Shown: positions 52,099 to 62,971, counted from the stretch's first letter. The stretch is 64,000 nucleotides of DNA from Nocardia camponoti (GCF_014646135.1 NZ_BMMW01000003.1:531025-595024); one strand, 5' to 3'. Made by a program: numbers and translations. The notes: generated by a model not told the origin, from the sequence alone.

Positions 52099-52485
52099 TT
52101 GCCACCCACCAACAGCCGCGATCCTCTCTTGAGCCGGTACGCCAGCCCAAGCAATCCACACGACGCCGCGCATCGGGCTCTCCGTCCAACGCCCGATGTG
52201 TCGATCGCACAGATGCCTCAGCAGGCTTGTGCACCAGCACATCGGGCACCGCGGCAGTCTTGTGCACCAGCGCATCGGGCTCTCCGGCCAACGCCCGATG
52301 TGTCGATCGCACAGATGCCTCAGCAGTCTTGTGCACCAGCACATCGGGCACCGCGGCAGTCTTGTGCACCAGCACATCGGGCTCTCCGGCCAACGCTCGA
52401 CGTGCTGATCGCACAGCTGCCTCAGCCGTGTTGTCCGCAAGCACATCGGGCACCGCAGCAGTCGGCGTCCCGGATAACACCCTGA
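52099..52485 (+). CDS. Possible repeat peptide (128 aa) in the fadE32-fadE33 gap
   Basis: A TTG 6 bp after the fadE32 stop opens 128 codons made mostly of 34-residue repeats AHRALRPTPDVSIAQMPQQ plus a Cys/Ala/Pro part. The opposite strand is also open through the same repeats (period 102 bp), so this is weak evidence for coding. Start context resembles that of the repeat frame after fadE30. Confidence 0.2.
   Translation: MPPTNSRDPLLSRYASPSNPHDAAHRALRPTPDVSIAQMPQQACAPAHRAPRQSCAPAHRALRPTPDVSIAQMPQQSCAPAHRAPRQSCAPAHRALRPTLDVLIAQLPQPCCPQAHRAPQQSASRITP
52171..52476. repeat. 102-bp tandem repeat, three units, between fadE32 and fadE33
   Basis: Units begin CATCGGGCTCTCC at 52171, 52273 and 52375, spaced exactly 102 bp. 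Units 1 and 2 are nearly identical; unit 3 is diverged. Each unit has about three 34-bp subunits sharing TCTTGTGCACCAGC and ACATCGGGC. Confidence 0.9.
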
Positions 52486-52549
52486 ACCGGCACGGGGCAT
52501 CGCGCACCCCGGACCGCCCACCGCCCCCCTTCTCCCCAAGGATCCGTAC

Positions 52550-53593
52550 ATGTCCGCTGACGAACTCGACGAGTTTCGCGACTCCCTTCGCGCCCTGCTC
52601 ACCAAGCACGCCGGGTCTGCCGCGCTTCGCGAGTCGATGACAACTGAGCTTGGGTACGACCCGAAACTCTGGACCATGCTGTGCGAGCAGATTGGGGTTG
52701 CTGGGCTCGCGGTCCCGGAAAAGTGGGGTGGAGCTGGGGCTACGCTCACCGAAGCCCTGCTCGTTGTCGGCGAGCTCGGGCGCGTGCTGTCGGGGGTGCC
52801 GATGCTCGGGTCGGCGGTGCTCGCCACCCAAGCCCTGCAACTTTCGGGCGACGACGACGCCTGCGAACGCCTACTCCCCGACCTCGCCTCCGGCGAACGC
52901 ACCGCTGCGCTGTGTTGGGCGGGCGCGAAGGGCTGGGACGAAACCCCGATTCGGGTAGACAACGAATTACTCACCGGCACAGCGCATTACGTTCTGCACG
53001 GCACACAAGCTGACGTACTCCTAGCGCTCACCAACGACGGCCTCTACGAGGTCGATCCCGAAGCGCCAGGCGTCACCCGAACTCCCACCCCCGCACTCGA
53101 CCCCACCCGCCAACTGGCCACAATCACGTTCACCGACACCCCGGCCCGCCGCATCGCGACAGCCGACCTGACCGGCTTGCGCCAACGTCTGCGCGAAATC
53201 GCATGGACCGCGCTCGCGGCGGAACAGGTCGCCGCCGCCCGCTACTGCCTGGACCAGACCGTCGAATACACATCGACCCGCGTGCAATTCGGGCGCCCAA
53301 TCGGGGGCTTCCAGGCGTTGAAACACCGCATGGCCGACATGTACGTGTTGGTCGAGTCGGCAGATTCGGCAGCCCAACTGGCAACGAATTCACTTGCGAG
53401 CGAAGCGGATTCGTCGACAGAGGACGCATGGGTGGCCCGCAAGCACTGCACTGCGGCCTTCGAAGCGGTAGCAGCGGAAATGATCCAGTTGCACGGCGGA
53501 ATAGCAATCACGTGGGAACACGACGCCCACCTGTACTTCAAGCGCGCCCACGCAACATCGCACCTTTTCGGCCAGTCCCCCCGCCCAACCTAG
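52550..53593 (+). CDS. fadE33: Acyl-CoA dehydrogenase FadE33
   Basis: A 347-residue acyl-CoA dehydrogenase: WTMLCEQIGVAGLAVPEKWGGAGATLTEAL, STRVQFGRPIGGFQALKHRMADMY, IQLHGGIAITWEHDAHLYFKRA. Probably pairs with FadE32 as a heteromer. ATG follows AAGGATCC. The stop is followed by the first gene-end palindrome at 53608. Confidence 0.9.
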   Translation: MSADELDEFRDSLRALLTKHAGSAALRESMTTELGYDPKLWTMLCEQIGVAGLAVPEKWGGAGATLTEALLVVGELGRVLSGVPMLGSAVLATQALQLSGDDDACERLLPDLASGERTAALCWAGAKGWDETPIRVDNELLTGTAHYVLHGTQADVLLALTNDGLYEVDPEAPGVTRTPTPALDPTRQLATITFTDTPARRIATADLTGLRQRLREIAWTALAAEQVAAARYCLDQTVEYTSTRVQFGRPIGGFQALKHRMADMYVLVESADSAAQLATNSLASEADSSTEDAWVARKHCTAAFEAVAAEMIQLHGGIAITWEHDAHLYFKRAHATSHLFGQSPRPT

Positions 53594-53607
53594 GTATTGG
53601 CGCAGGG

Positions 53608-53671
53608 TCAACACGCTTTGGTGGCGAAAGTTACTCGCACGATGCCGCCACCAGAGCGTGCTCACCGATTT
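53608..53671. repeat. Gene-end palindromic repeat, copy 1 (left arm of the DUF559 unit)
   Basis: A 64-bp element with internal dyad CACGCTTTGGTGGC / GCCACCAGAGCGTG (one GT pair) around a 20-base loop. It recurs in inverted orientation at 54548-54611 with one mismatch in 64, and as a diverged direct copy at 59728-59792. Follows fadE33 by 14 bp. Confidence 0.92.
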
Positions 53672-53699
53672 GTCGTACCCGAGGGGCACTATCGACCGC

Positions 53700-54557
53700 A
53701 TGGGGGACAAACAAACTGAGCCGTTTATTGGGTCGTGGGCCGTCGAAGCCGGGGTTATGACGCGATGGGAGCTGCGAAAGAACTTCGCACGCGTCGCGCC
53801 CAATACTTACGTGCCGCGCGGACACCAGATGGACGCCATCGACCGCGCGAAGGCCGCCGTGCACTGGACTAAGGGACAGGGTGTACTTATCGGTCGTTCG
53901 GCCGCGGCGCTACACGGAACCAAGTGGATCGCCGACGACACAAGAGCCGAGATCGCGGTGAGAACCTTCCGGCGAACACCAGAGTGGATCTCGGCTACTC
54001 AACACCGGATACCTTCCGCCGACCGCTGTTTCGTCGGCGATTACCCAGTGACAACGCCGATTCGTACCGCGTTCGACCTGTCATGCCGATTGCCAGAGCA
54101 TGAAGCCGTCCCGGTGCTCGACGCCCTGTGCCGCGCGACCGCGCTCACGCCTGGCGCGGTCATTGACTTCTGCGACCAGCATCCGGGCGAGCGCGGTTGC
54201 GCAATAGCCAGGACCACGTTGGCACACGTAGACCCTGGTGCCGAGTCACCGCCAGAGTCGTTGACTCGACTTTGCATCGTGAACAGTGGGCTTCCCGCGC
54301 CGGAGACGCAGATCGTCATCCGCGACCAATTCGGCGCGTTCATCGCTCGCATCGATATGGGCTGGCGCGAGGCAAGAGTCGGCGTCGAATACGACGGAGC
54401 CCAGCACTGGACCGACCCAGCTCAGCGCACGAAAGACATCGATCGCATCGCACTACTGGAAGCGCAGGGCTGGCGGATCATCCGGGTGAGCGCGAACTTG
54501 CTGTACGCGCGCCCACATGTGTTCCTAGACCGGATACATCAGGCCCTAAATCGGTGA
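53700..54557 (+). CDS. DUF559-type protein (Vsr/PD-(D/E)XK-like), inserted between fadE33 and hsaB
   Basis: A 285-residue protein. The N-terminal AbiEi-like part has WAVEAGVMTRWELRKNFARVAPNTYVPRG; the C-terminal DUF559 region has FIARIDMGWREARVGVEYDGAQHW and AQGWRIIRVSANLL. Acidic residues in ARIDMGW and EYDG fit the metal site of Vsr-like nucleases. Such genes are numerous in mycolata and of unknown role. It is framed by 64-bp inverted repeats, and its last codons lie inside the right one. Other steroid clusters lack a gene here. Confidence 0.8.
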   Translation: MGDKQTEPFIGSWAVEAGVMTRWELRKNFARVAPNTYVPRGHQMDAIDRAKAAVHWTKGQGVLIGRSAAALHGTKWIADDTRAEIAVRTFRRTPEWISATQHRIPSADRCFVGDYPVTTPIRTAFDLSCRLPEHEAVPVLDALCRATALTPGAVIDFCDQHPGERGCAIARTTLAHVDPGAESPPESLTRLCIVNSGLPAPETQIVIRDQFGAFIARIDMGWREARVGVEYDGAQHWTDPAQRTKDIDRIALLEAQGWRIIRVSANLLYARPHVFLDRIHQALNR

Positions 54558-54611
54558 GCACGCTCTGGTGGCGGCATCGTGCGAGTAACTTTCGCCACCA
54601 GAGCGTGTTGA
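54548..54611. repeat. Gene-end palindromic repeat, copy 2 (right arm of the DUF559 unit)
   Basis: Inverted copy of 53608-53671, 63 of 64 identical. Contains the stop codon of the DUF559 gene and a perfect 15-bp hairpin stem. Next to it, outside, is TGATCTTGATC, which is also at copy 3 and at 61924-61934. Confidence 0.92.
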
Positions 54612-54627
54612 TCTTGATCCGCGAGGA

Positions 54628-56944
<2,317 letters not shown>

Positions 56945-58108
56945 CTACACCATCGCGTCGGTGATCGGCAGGCCGAACTCGTGCGTCCCGTACATCACGT
57001 ACGCGCGCTCGGGATCGTTGGCCGCATGCACGCGACCGGCGTGCGCGTCGCGCCAAAAGCGTTGCAGCGGTGTGCCGTTCGCGAGCGCGGTGGCTCCGGA
57101 GGATTCGAAGAGCTTGTCGATCGAGGAAATCACGCGGCCGGTGGCGCGCACCTGATCGCGGCGAGCACGAACGCGCAGGTCAAACGGCACTTCCTCACCC
57201 GCGAGCAGGTGTGCGTACTCCTCGGCGACGTTGCCGGAAAGCTGACGCCACGCGGCGTCGATATCGCTGGCAGCCTCGGCGACGCGCACCTTCGCGAACG
57301 GGTCGTCCTTCGCGTTTTCGCCAGCGAACGCCGCGCGCACCCGCTTGCCCTGATGCTCGACGTGCGCCGCGTACGCGCCGTAGCCCATGCCGACGATGGG
57401 CGCCGAGATCGTGGTGGGATGGATTGTGCCCCAAGGCATCCGGTACACCGGGTCGGTGTTGTTCGCGAGGCCAGGCGCACGGCCTTCGCTCATCGCGCGG
57501 AAGCTCAAGAACCGGTGCGAAGGAACGAAAACGTCTTCGACGACAACAGTATTCGAGCCGGTGCCGCGCAGGCCGACAACGTCCCACACGTCCTTGATCT
57601 GGTACTCGCTGCGGGGAATGAGGAAGCTGCCGAAGTCGACCGGCTTGCCGTTCTTGATCACCGGACCGCCGACGACGACCCAGCTCGCGTGGTCCGAACC
57701 CGACGACCACGCCCACGATCCGCGCACCACGTACCCGCCGTCGACGGCCTGGCCCGCTCCCATCGGCGCGTACGACGAGGAGATGCGGACGTCGGTGTCT
57801 TCGCCCCAAACCTCTTCTTGCGCTTGCTGATCGAACAGCGCGAGGTGCCAGTTGTGGACGCCGATGATGCCAGCGACCCAGCCCGTCGACCCGCACGCGC
57901 TCGCGATCTTGCGAACGGTGTCGTAGAAAACAACGGGGTCGGCGGCGAGGCCGCCCCACTGCTTGGGCTGCAACAGCCGGAAGAATCCGGTCTCCTGCAG
58001 GGCCTTGACGGATTCTTCGGGGAGCTTGCGCAGGTCTTCGGCCTCTTGCGCGCGTTCGCGCAGGGTGGGGAGGAGGGCCTCGACCCGTTCGGTCACTTCT
58101 TGCGTCAT
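56945..58108 (-). CDS. hsaA: HsaA, 3-HSA hydroxylase oxygenase subunit
   Basis: Flavin-dependent monooxygenase with an acyl-CoA dehydrogenase fold that hydroxylates the aromatic A-ring (3-HSA to 3,4-DHSA). 387 residues: ETGFFRLLQPKQWGGLAADPVVF, ACGSTGWVAGIIGVHNWHLALF, VRGSWAWSSGSDHASWVVVGG. The ATG (MTQEVTERV) with GGGAG upstream is chosen; the KstR-type site at 58156 then lies 48 bp upstream. First gene of hsaADCB. Confidence 0.95.
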   Translation of the reverse strand: MTQEVTERVEALLPTLRERAQEAEDLRKLPEESVKALQETGFFRLLQPKQWGGLAADPVVFYDTVRKIASACGSTGWVAGIIGVHNWHLALFDQQAQEEVWGEDTDVRISSSYAPMGAGQAVDGGYVVRGSWAWSSGSDHASWVVVGGPVIKNGKPVDFGSFLIPRSEYQIKDVWDVVGLRGTGSNTVVVEDVFVPSHRFLSFRAMSEGRAPGLANNTDPVYRMPWGTIHPTTISAPIVGMGYGAYAAHVEHQGKRVRAAFAGENAKDDPFAKVRVAEAASDIDAAWRQLSGNVAEEYAHLLAGEEVPFDLRVRARRDQVRATGRVISSIDKLFESSGATALANGTPLQRFWRDAHAGRVHAANDPERAYVMYGTHEFGLPITDAMV

Positions 58109-58155
58109 TTGGGAGCCCGCTCCTGTTGTCAGCCGGTTCGTATCGTCTCTGAGAT

Positions 58156-58169
58156 TAGAACAGGTTCTT
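58156..58169. promoter_or_regulatory. KstR-type operator upstream of hsaADCB
   Basis: TAGAACAGGTTCTT, one mismatch at the last base of TNNAACNNGTTNNA, 48 bp before hsaA. Confidence 0.78.
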
Positions 58170-58232
58170 GTTTCTGTCGAGAAGATCCGCACAAGTACAG
58201 CGCAAGACCGCTAGCGTGAAGCGAACACGTTT

Positions 58233-58246
58233 TGTAACGTGTTCTA
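58233..58246. promoter_or_regulatory. KstR operator upstream of kshA
   Basis: TGTAACGTGTTCTA, exact match to TNNAACNNGTTNNA, 20 bp before the kshA start and just ahead of its ribosome site. Confidence 0.86.
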
Positions 58247-58266
58247 GTGAAGAAGGAGGGTTCGGG

Positions 58267-59415
58267 ATGACAGTCAACCCCAAGGTGAGGGAACTCGATG
58301 TCGGCACGGCACCGAAACGGTTCGCGCGCGGCTGGCACTGCGTTGGCTTGGCGAAGACATTTCGCGACGGCAAGCCGCACGCGGTCGAGATCTTCGGCAC
58401 CAAGCTCGTCGTCTGGACCGACAGCAACGACGACATCCAGGTCCTCGACGCCTACTGCAGGCACATGGGTGGCGACCTGAGCATGGGCTCGGTCAAGGGC
58501 GACGACATCGCGTGCCCGTTCCACGATTGGCGCTGGGGCGCGTCGGGGAAATGCACGTCGATCCCCTACGCGCGCAGGGTGCCGCCGCTCGCGCGGACGC
58601 GGCGCTGGACGACGCTGGAACGCAACGGTCAGCTGTTCATTTGGCATGACCACGAAGGCAATCCGCCGGACGTGACCATCCCGGCCATCCCCGACGCCTA
58701 CCCCGACGGGAATGTCCTTGCCGACGGTTGGACGCAGTGGACCTGGAATTCCATGCTGATCGAGGGCGCGAACTGCCGCGAGATCATCGACAACGTGGTC
58801 GACATGGCGCACTTCTTCTACATCCACTACGCGTTCCCGACGTACTTCAAGAATGTGTTCGAAGGCCATGTGGCCACGCAATTCTTGGAGACTAAGGGCA
58901 GGCCCGATATTGGCATGGCGGCGAAGTACGGCGGCGAGACTTTGTTGAAGTCCGAAGCGTCGTACTTTGGTCCGTCATACATGATCAACCCGCTGGTCAA
59001 CAGCTACGGCGGTTACGAGATCAAGGTGGTGCTGATCAACTGCCACTACCCGGTCACCCAGGATTCCTTCGTGCTGCAGTACGGGCTAATCGTGGAGAAG
59101 CCCAAGGGAATTGACGACGCGACCGCGCAGAAGCTCGCCGAATCGATGGCGGAATTCTTTGGCGACGGGTTCATGCAGGACGTCGAGATTTGGAAGAACA
59201 AGTCCAAGGTCGACAACCCGCTGCTGTGTGAGGAGGACGGCCCGGTCTACCAGCTGCGCCGCTGGTACGAGCAGTTCTACGTCAACGCCGCCGACGTCAC
59301 CGAAAAGATGACGCAACGCTTCGAATTCGAAGTCGACACAACCAAAGCCAACCAGGCATGGGAGGCCGAGGTCGCCGAGAATCTGCGGCGTAAGGCCGAA
59401 GCCGAGGTCGGGTAG
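58267..59415 (+). CDS. kshA: KshA, 3-ketosteroid 9-alpha-hydroxylase oxygenase
   Basis: Rieske oxygenase that hydroxylates C9 of 3-ketosteroids, leading with ketosteroid dehydrogenase to ring B opening. 382 residues. The Rieske cluster ligands are Cys64, His66 (YCRHMGG), Cys83 and His86 (CPFHDW). The mononuclear iron site includes His182 and His187 (MAHFFYIHYAF), with Asn176 nearby. The ATG is fixed by GAAGGAGG. The reductase KshB is not in the window. Confidence 0.96.
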   Translation: MTVNPKVRELDVGTAPKRFARGWHCVGLAKTFRDGKPHAVEIFGTKLVVWTDSNDDIQVLDAYCRHMGGDLSMGSVKGDDIACPFHDWRWGASGKCTSIPYARRVPPLARTRRWTTLERNGQLFIWHDHEGNPPDVTIPAIPDAYPDGNVLADGWTQWTWNSMLIEGANCREIIDNVVDMAHFFYIHYAFPTYFKNVFEGHVATQFLETKGRPDIGMAAKYGGETLLKSEASYFGPSYMINPLVNSYGGYEIKVVLINCHYPVTQDSFVLQYGLIVEKPKGIDDATAQKLAESMAEFFGDGFMQDVEIWKNKSKVDNPLLCEEDGPVYQLRRWYEQFYVNAADVTEKMTQRFEFEVDTTKANQAWEAEVAENLRRKAEAEVG

Positions 59416-59417
59416 TC

Positions 59418-59729
59418 ATGGCATGGGCCAAGGCGCCGGATTTCGCCGATCAGCCCGAGCGGCGTGCGGCGGTGGAGGCCCAGACCAGCGACGATCGGCG
59501 ACATTACCTGGACGAAGGTCTGACGCCACTGCGGTGTCAGACCTGTTCAGCGCAGGTTTTGGTGCGTAAAGCGAGCGAGCATCAGACGTCGATTCAGTGG
59601 ACGGACCGCCCGGCCGATGTGTGCCCGGTTTTCGCGCGACTGGGCGCTCCGGGCCGTCCCGATTCGTGCCCGTCGTTGGAGAAGACGATCGCGTGGGCGG
59701 TCGACGAGGGTGTGCTTACGCAGGACTGA
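59418..59729 (+). CDS. Small Cys-containing protein downstream of kshA (Rv3527 position)
   Basis: A 103-residue soluble protein. It has a CxxC (RCQTCSAQ, Cys40/Cys43) and two further Cys (VCPVFA, SCPSLE), so a metal or cluster site is possible. It starts 2 bp after the kshA stop, so is co-translated. In M. tuberculosis an unknown gene (Rv3527) holds this place; homology is assumed from position. Function unknown; a KshA accessory role is a guess. Confidence 0.72.
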   Translation: MAWAKAPDFADQPERRAAVEAQTSDDRRHYLDEGLTPLRCQTCSAQVLVRKASEHQTSIQWTDRPADVCPVFARLGAPGRPDSCPSLEKTIAWAVDEGVLTQD

Positions 59730-59792
59730 TCAAGATCAACACGCTCTGGTGGCGAAAGCTACTCGCACGTTGCCGCCATCACAGCGTGCTCA
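59728..59792. repeat. Gene-end palindromic repeat, copy 3
   Basis: Diverged direct copy of the 53608 element with about four changes in the shared part and preceded by GATCAAGATCA. It fills the gap between convergent stops of the small gene (59729) and the AraC gene (59790), so it probably acts as terminator both ways. Confidence 0.88.
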
Positions 59793-60716
59793 GGCGACAG
59801 CTAAGCGGCGGTACTGGCCTGGCGGGAGACCGTACTCGCGTTTGAACGCCTTCCCGAAGGCGAATTCCGAGCTGTAACCCGTCATTGTCGCGATGGTCGG
59901 GATCGGGAGGGTTTCCTCGCGCAGGTGTTTCGCCGCCGTCGTCAACCGCCAGCGGGTCAGGTACGACAGCGGCGGCTCGCCAACCATCGTCGTGAACTTG
60001 CGGGCGAAGGCGGCGCGCGACAGACCGACATGGTCAGCGAGAGATTGCACCGTCCACGCCGCGGCCGGGTCGGTGTGCATGATCGCCAACGCCGGAGCAA
60101 CCGACGGATCGCGCAACGCCGCCGCCCACCCGACGGCTTCCGTACGCGGTTGTAGCTCGACCCAGGCGCGCAGGATGTAGAGCAGTAGCGCGTCAATGAG
60201 CCCGCTGACGATCGCCCGCGACCCGATGCCCGGGTTTTCCACCTCGGCCGTGAGCAGCCCGATTGCCGCGGTGAGCTGCGGGTTTCGTGCGGCGTCGGCC
60301 GGGAGGTGGATGAACTCGGGCAGTTGGCGGAGGATCGGGTGCGGGCGGACATGGTCGAGTTGGTAGTTGCCGCACAGCAGGCTGGTTCGCTCGCCATCGC
60401 CGCCCAGCTGACACGAACCGACGGGCGGCAGATTCGTGAACTGATCCTCGCGTGGGACTTCTGGTTGGGTCGACGGGTGGTCGGCGAGGACGTGGCCGGA
60501 GCTATCGCGAAGGAAGATCACGTCACCGGTGGTGAGCGGAACCGGCTGGGAGGAGTCGCGGGTCGGATAGATCCAGCAATTGCCTTGCAGCACAACGTGA
60601 AACCCGCAGCCAACACCATCAGGCAACTTGAGCGCCCACTGCGCGCGGCCGTCGGTGCGCACGGATTTGGGTGCGCCGGTTCGCATGGAAGCGACCGCTT
60701 CACTAAGCACATCCAC
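59790..60716 (-). CDS. AraC-family regulator with N-terminal cupin
   Basis: A 308-residue regulator. Residues about 25-170 form a cupin/AraC ligand domain (GCGFHVVLQGNCWIYPTRD). Residues about 205-305 hold two helix-turn-helix units (WTVQSLADHVGLSRAAFARKFTTMVGEPPLSYL and IATMTGYSSEFAFGKAFKREYGLPPGQYRR). This type often controls a neighbouring oxidoreductase, and the gene follows one after 52 bp on the same strand. No sign that it controls the steroid genes. Confidence 0.92.
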   Translation of the reverse strand: MDVLSEAVASMRTGAPKSVRTDGRAQWALKLPDGVGCGFHVVLQGNCWIYPTRDSSQPVPLTTGDVIFLRDSSGHVLADHPSTQPEVPREDQFTNLPPVGSCQLGGDGERTSLLCGNYQLDHVRPHPILRQLPEFIHLPADAARNPQLTAAIGLLTAEVENPGIGSRAIVSGLIDALLLYILRAWVELQPRTEAVGWAAALRDPSVAPALAIMHTDPAAAWTVQSLADHVGLSRAAFARKFTTMVGEPPLSYLTRWRLTTAAKHLREETLPIPTIATMTGYSSEFAFGKAFKREYGLPPGQYRRLAVA

Positions 60717-60768
60717 GTCTAACTCCGATCCGATCCGCCGATCGTTGCCACGTGAGCACGATCCTCCC

Positions 60769-61695
60769 TCACGCCACGGTCAACACCACCTTGCCCGTCG
60801 TCCTTCCCGTCGCAACCAGCTCGTGGGCGGCGGCCACTTTTTCCAGCGGGAACGTCGCGGCGACCTCGACCCGAAGTGCGCCCGACTCCAACAACGCCGC
60901 GACCTCCGGCAAGCCAGGGGCGTCCGCGTCCACCGACGTGCCAACGAATCGCCTGCCGGCGGAAGTCACCAAGTCAGCCAATTCCGCATCGCGGTGCTGC
61001 GTGATGGTCACCAGCGCGCCGCCGGGGTTCAAGACCGTCAGCGAGCGAGCTCCGTCGTCGACCGAGTCGACAACCACGTCGATCTTGTCGACAACCTCAG
61101 TGAAATCGACTGTGCGGTAATCGATTACCTCATCAGCCCCAAGCGACCGCACGAAATCGTGCTTCTCCGCCGACGCAAGCGCGATCACATACGCACCCCG
61201 CGCCTTCGCGATCTGCACCGCCAAATGGCCAACGCCACCGGCCGCGCGGTGGATGAGCACCCGGTCGCCTTCCTTGACGCCCGCACCCTCAACCAATCCT
61301 TGCCAGGCGGTCAGCGCGACCAACGGCACCGCCGCCGCCTCTACCTGCGACAACGCGGTCGGCTTCAGCGCGAAATGCGAAGCGGGCGCGGCGACGTATT
61401 CGGCGTAACCGTTACCTGCTGCGGGGAAGCGCGGCATGCCGAATACCTCGTCACCGATCGCGAAGTCGACGCCTTCGCCGACCTCAACGACAGTTCCCGC
61501 GATATCCCAGCCGAGCGTGAACGAAGGCTCGCCAAGGAGAGGGAAAGCGCCCGATCGCACCGCGACGTCAACGGGGTTCACCCCACTCGCGGCCACCCGA
61601 ACGACAACTTCGCCGGGACCAGCCGTCGGCCGCTCAACCTCAACGACCTCAAGTACCTCGGGTCCACCGAAAACCTGCTGAACGATCGCGCGCAT
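60769..61695 (-). CDS. NADP-dependent MDR oxidoreductase (quinone oxidoreductase-like)
   Basis: A 308-residue zinc-independent medium-chain dehydrogenase/reductase. GroES-like N-terminal half (VRVAASGVNPVDVAVRSG, GWDIAGTVVEVG), then the nucleotide fold with HRAAGGVGHLAVQIAKARGA. Likely reduces quinones or enones. The catalytic zinc ligands are absent. Probably co-regulated with the AraC gene. It interrupts the steroid genes between kshA and hsaF. Confidence 0.9.
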   Translation of the reverse strand: MRAIVQQVFGGPEVLEVVEVERPTAGPGEVVVRVAASGVNPVDVAVRSGAFPLLGEPSFTLGWDIAGTVVEVGEGVDFAIGDEVFGMPRFPAAGNGYAEYVAAPASHFALKPTALSQVEAAAVPLVALTAWQGLVEGAGVKEGDRVLIHRAAGGVGHLAVQIAKARGAYVIALASAEKHDFVRSLGADEVIDYRTVDFTEVVDKIDVVVDSVDDGARSLTVLNPGGALVTITQHRDAELADLVTSAGRRFVGTSVDADAPGLPEVAALLESGALRVEVAATFPLEKVAAAHELVATGRTTGKVVLTVA

Positions 61696-61865
61696 CGCCT
61701 TGTCCTCCTGCGTCTTTGGTCAGCTCATGTGCTGACACCAATAACGTTAGAGGCCGGAACCAAGACGATGAATGGCCTGAAGTCTCCCCTTTTTGTCCAG
61801 GCGTCTCGCGCTGCGAATCGACACAGTTGGAGCCACTCAATTCGTCACGTGACCCCGCACAAAAC

Positions 61866-61934
61866 AAGATCACCAGGCTCTGAGGGATTTTCCTTCTCGA
61901 CGTTTGTTTACCTGAGAGCCTGGTGATCTTGATC
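61866..61934 (-). terminator. Inverted repeat after hsaF with GATCAAGATCA flank
   Basis: Arms AAGATCACCAGGCTCT and complement, 36-base loop, in the gap between hsaF and the MDR gene, 4 bp after the hsaF stop. The outer TGATCTTGATC (61924-61934) equals the flank of the 54548 and 59728 elements, but the stem differs. Confidence 0.75.
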
Positions 61935-61937
61935 GAA

Positions 61938-62960
61938 CTAGCGCTCCCGCTGCAATTCCAGCGCGATATCGATCAGCTGGTCCTCCTGACCGCCGACCAG
62001 CTTCCGCTTGCCCGCGCGAACCAGCATTTCCGCCGCGCTCACGCCATATCGCTCGGCCTGACGCTCAGCATGCTTCAAAAAGCTCGAGTACACACCCGCG
62101 TAGCCCATCATCAGCGCCTGACGGTCAAGCAAGCACTCCTGCGGCATGATCGGGCGCACCACATCCTCGGCCGCATCCGCGATCGCGAAGAAGTCGATGC
62201 CGGTCTTCACGCCCAACTTGTCGCAAACGCCAACGAAGGCTTCGACCGGGGTGTTGCCCGCGCCCGCACCGAATCGCCTTGCGCTGCCGTCGATTTGGGT
62301 CGCGCCAGCGCGCACCGCGTATACCGAGTTCGCGACGGCGAGGTCAAGATTCTCGTGGCCGTGGAAGCCGACCTGGGCGTCATCGCCCAGTTCCGCGACC
62401 AGCGCGGCAACGCGATCCGACACCTGCTCAAGCACAAGGGCGCCCGCCGAGTCGACGATGTACACGCACTGGCAGCCCGCATCGGCCATGATCCGCGCCT
62501 GCTTCGCCAGGAACTCCGGCGGCTGCGTGTGCGACATCATCAGGAAGCCAACGGTCTCTAACCCCAGGTCACGGGCGTAACCGAAGTGCTGGATCGACAC
62601 GTCCGCCTCGGTGCAGTGCGTCGCGATCCGACAGATCGACGCCCCGTTGCCCTGCGCGATCTTGATGTCTTCCTTCACCCCGACACCGGGAAGCATGAGG
62701 AAGGCGATCTTCGCGTCGCGCGCCGTTTCGGCGGCGATCTTGATGAGGTCCTGCTCAGGGGTCCGCGAGAAACCGTAGTTGAACGACGAGCCGCCGAGGC
62801 CGTCGCCGTGGGTCACCTCGATGACCGGCACGCCAGCACCGTCGAGCGCGGCGACGACGTCGCGCACCTCTTCGGCGGTGAATTGGTGCCGCTTGTGATG
62901 CGAGCCGTCGCGCAGCGACGTGTCGGTGATGCGGATGTCAAGGGAATCGGAATAGACCAT
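61938..62960 (-). CDS. hsaF: HsaF, 4-hydroxy-2-oxohexanoate aldolase
   Basis: Splits the C5-C6 hydroxy-oxo acid from ring A into pyruvate and propanal (or acetaldehyde), which is channelled to HsaG. 340 residues, TIM barrel. Metal site [13 protein letters not shown] and [14 protein letters not shown]-terminal communication domain with [14 protein letters not shown]. The ATG (MVYSDSLDI) has AGGAG at 7 bp; a GTG overlapping the hsaG stop is also in frame. Confidence 0.95.
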   Translation of the reverse strand: MVYSDSLDIRITDTSLRDGSHHKRHQFTAEEVRDVVAALDGAGVPVIEVTHGDGLGGSSFNYGFSRTPEQDLIKIAAETARDAKIAFLMLPGVGVKEDIKIAQGNGASICRIATHCTEADVSIQHFGYARDLGLETVGFLMMSHTQPPEFLAKQARIMADAGCQCVYIVDSAGALVLEQVSDRVAALVAELGDDAQVGFHGHENLDLAVANSVYAVRAGATQIDGSARRFGAGAGNTPVEAFVGVCDKLGVKTGIDFFAIADAAEDVVRPIMPQECLLDRQALMMGYAGVYSSFLKHAERQAERYGVSAAEMLVRAGKRKLVGGQEDQLIDIALELQRER

Positions 62961-62971
62961 CGGAAAGCTCC

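Noticed and set aside
52171-52476. CRISPR array in the fadE32-fadE33 gap
   Set aside because: Units of 102 bp follow each other directly without unique spacers; no cas genes in the window. It is a plain tandem repeat.
51845-52840. Minus-strand frame through the 102-bp repeats
   Set aside because: It runs antisense into both fadE32 and fadE33 and has no ribosome site; open only because the period is a multiple of three.
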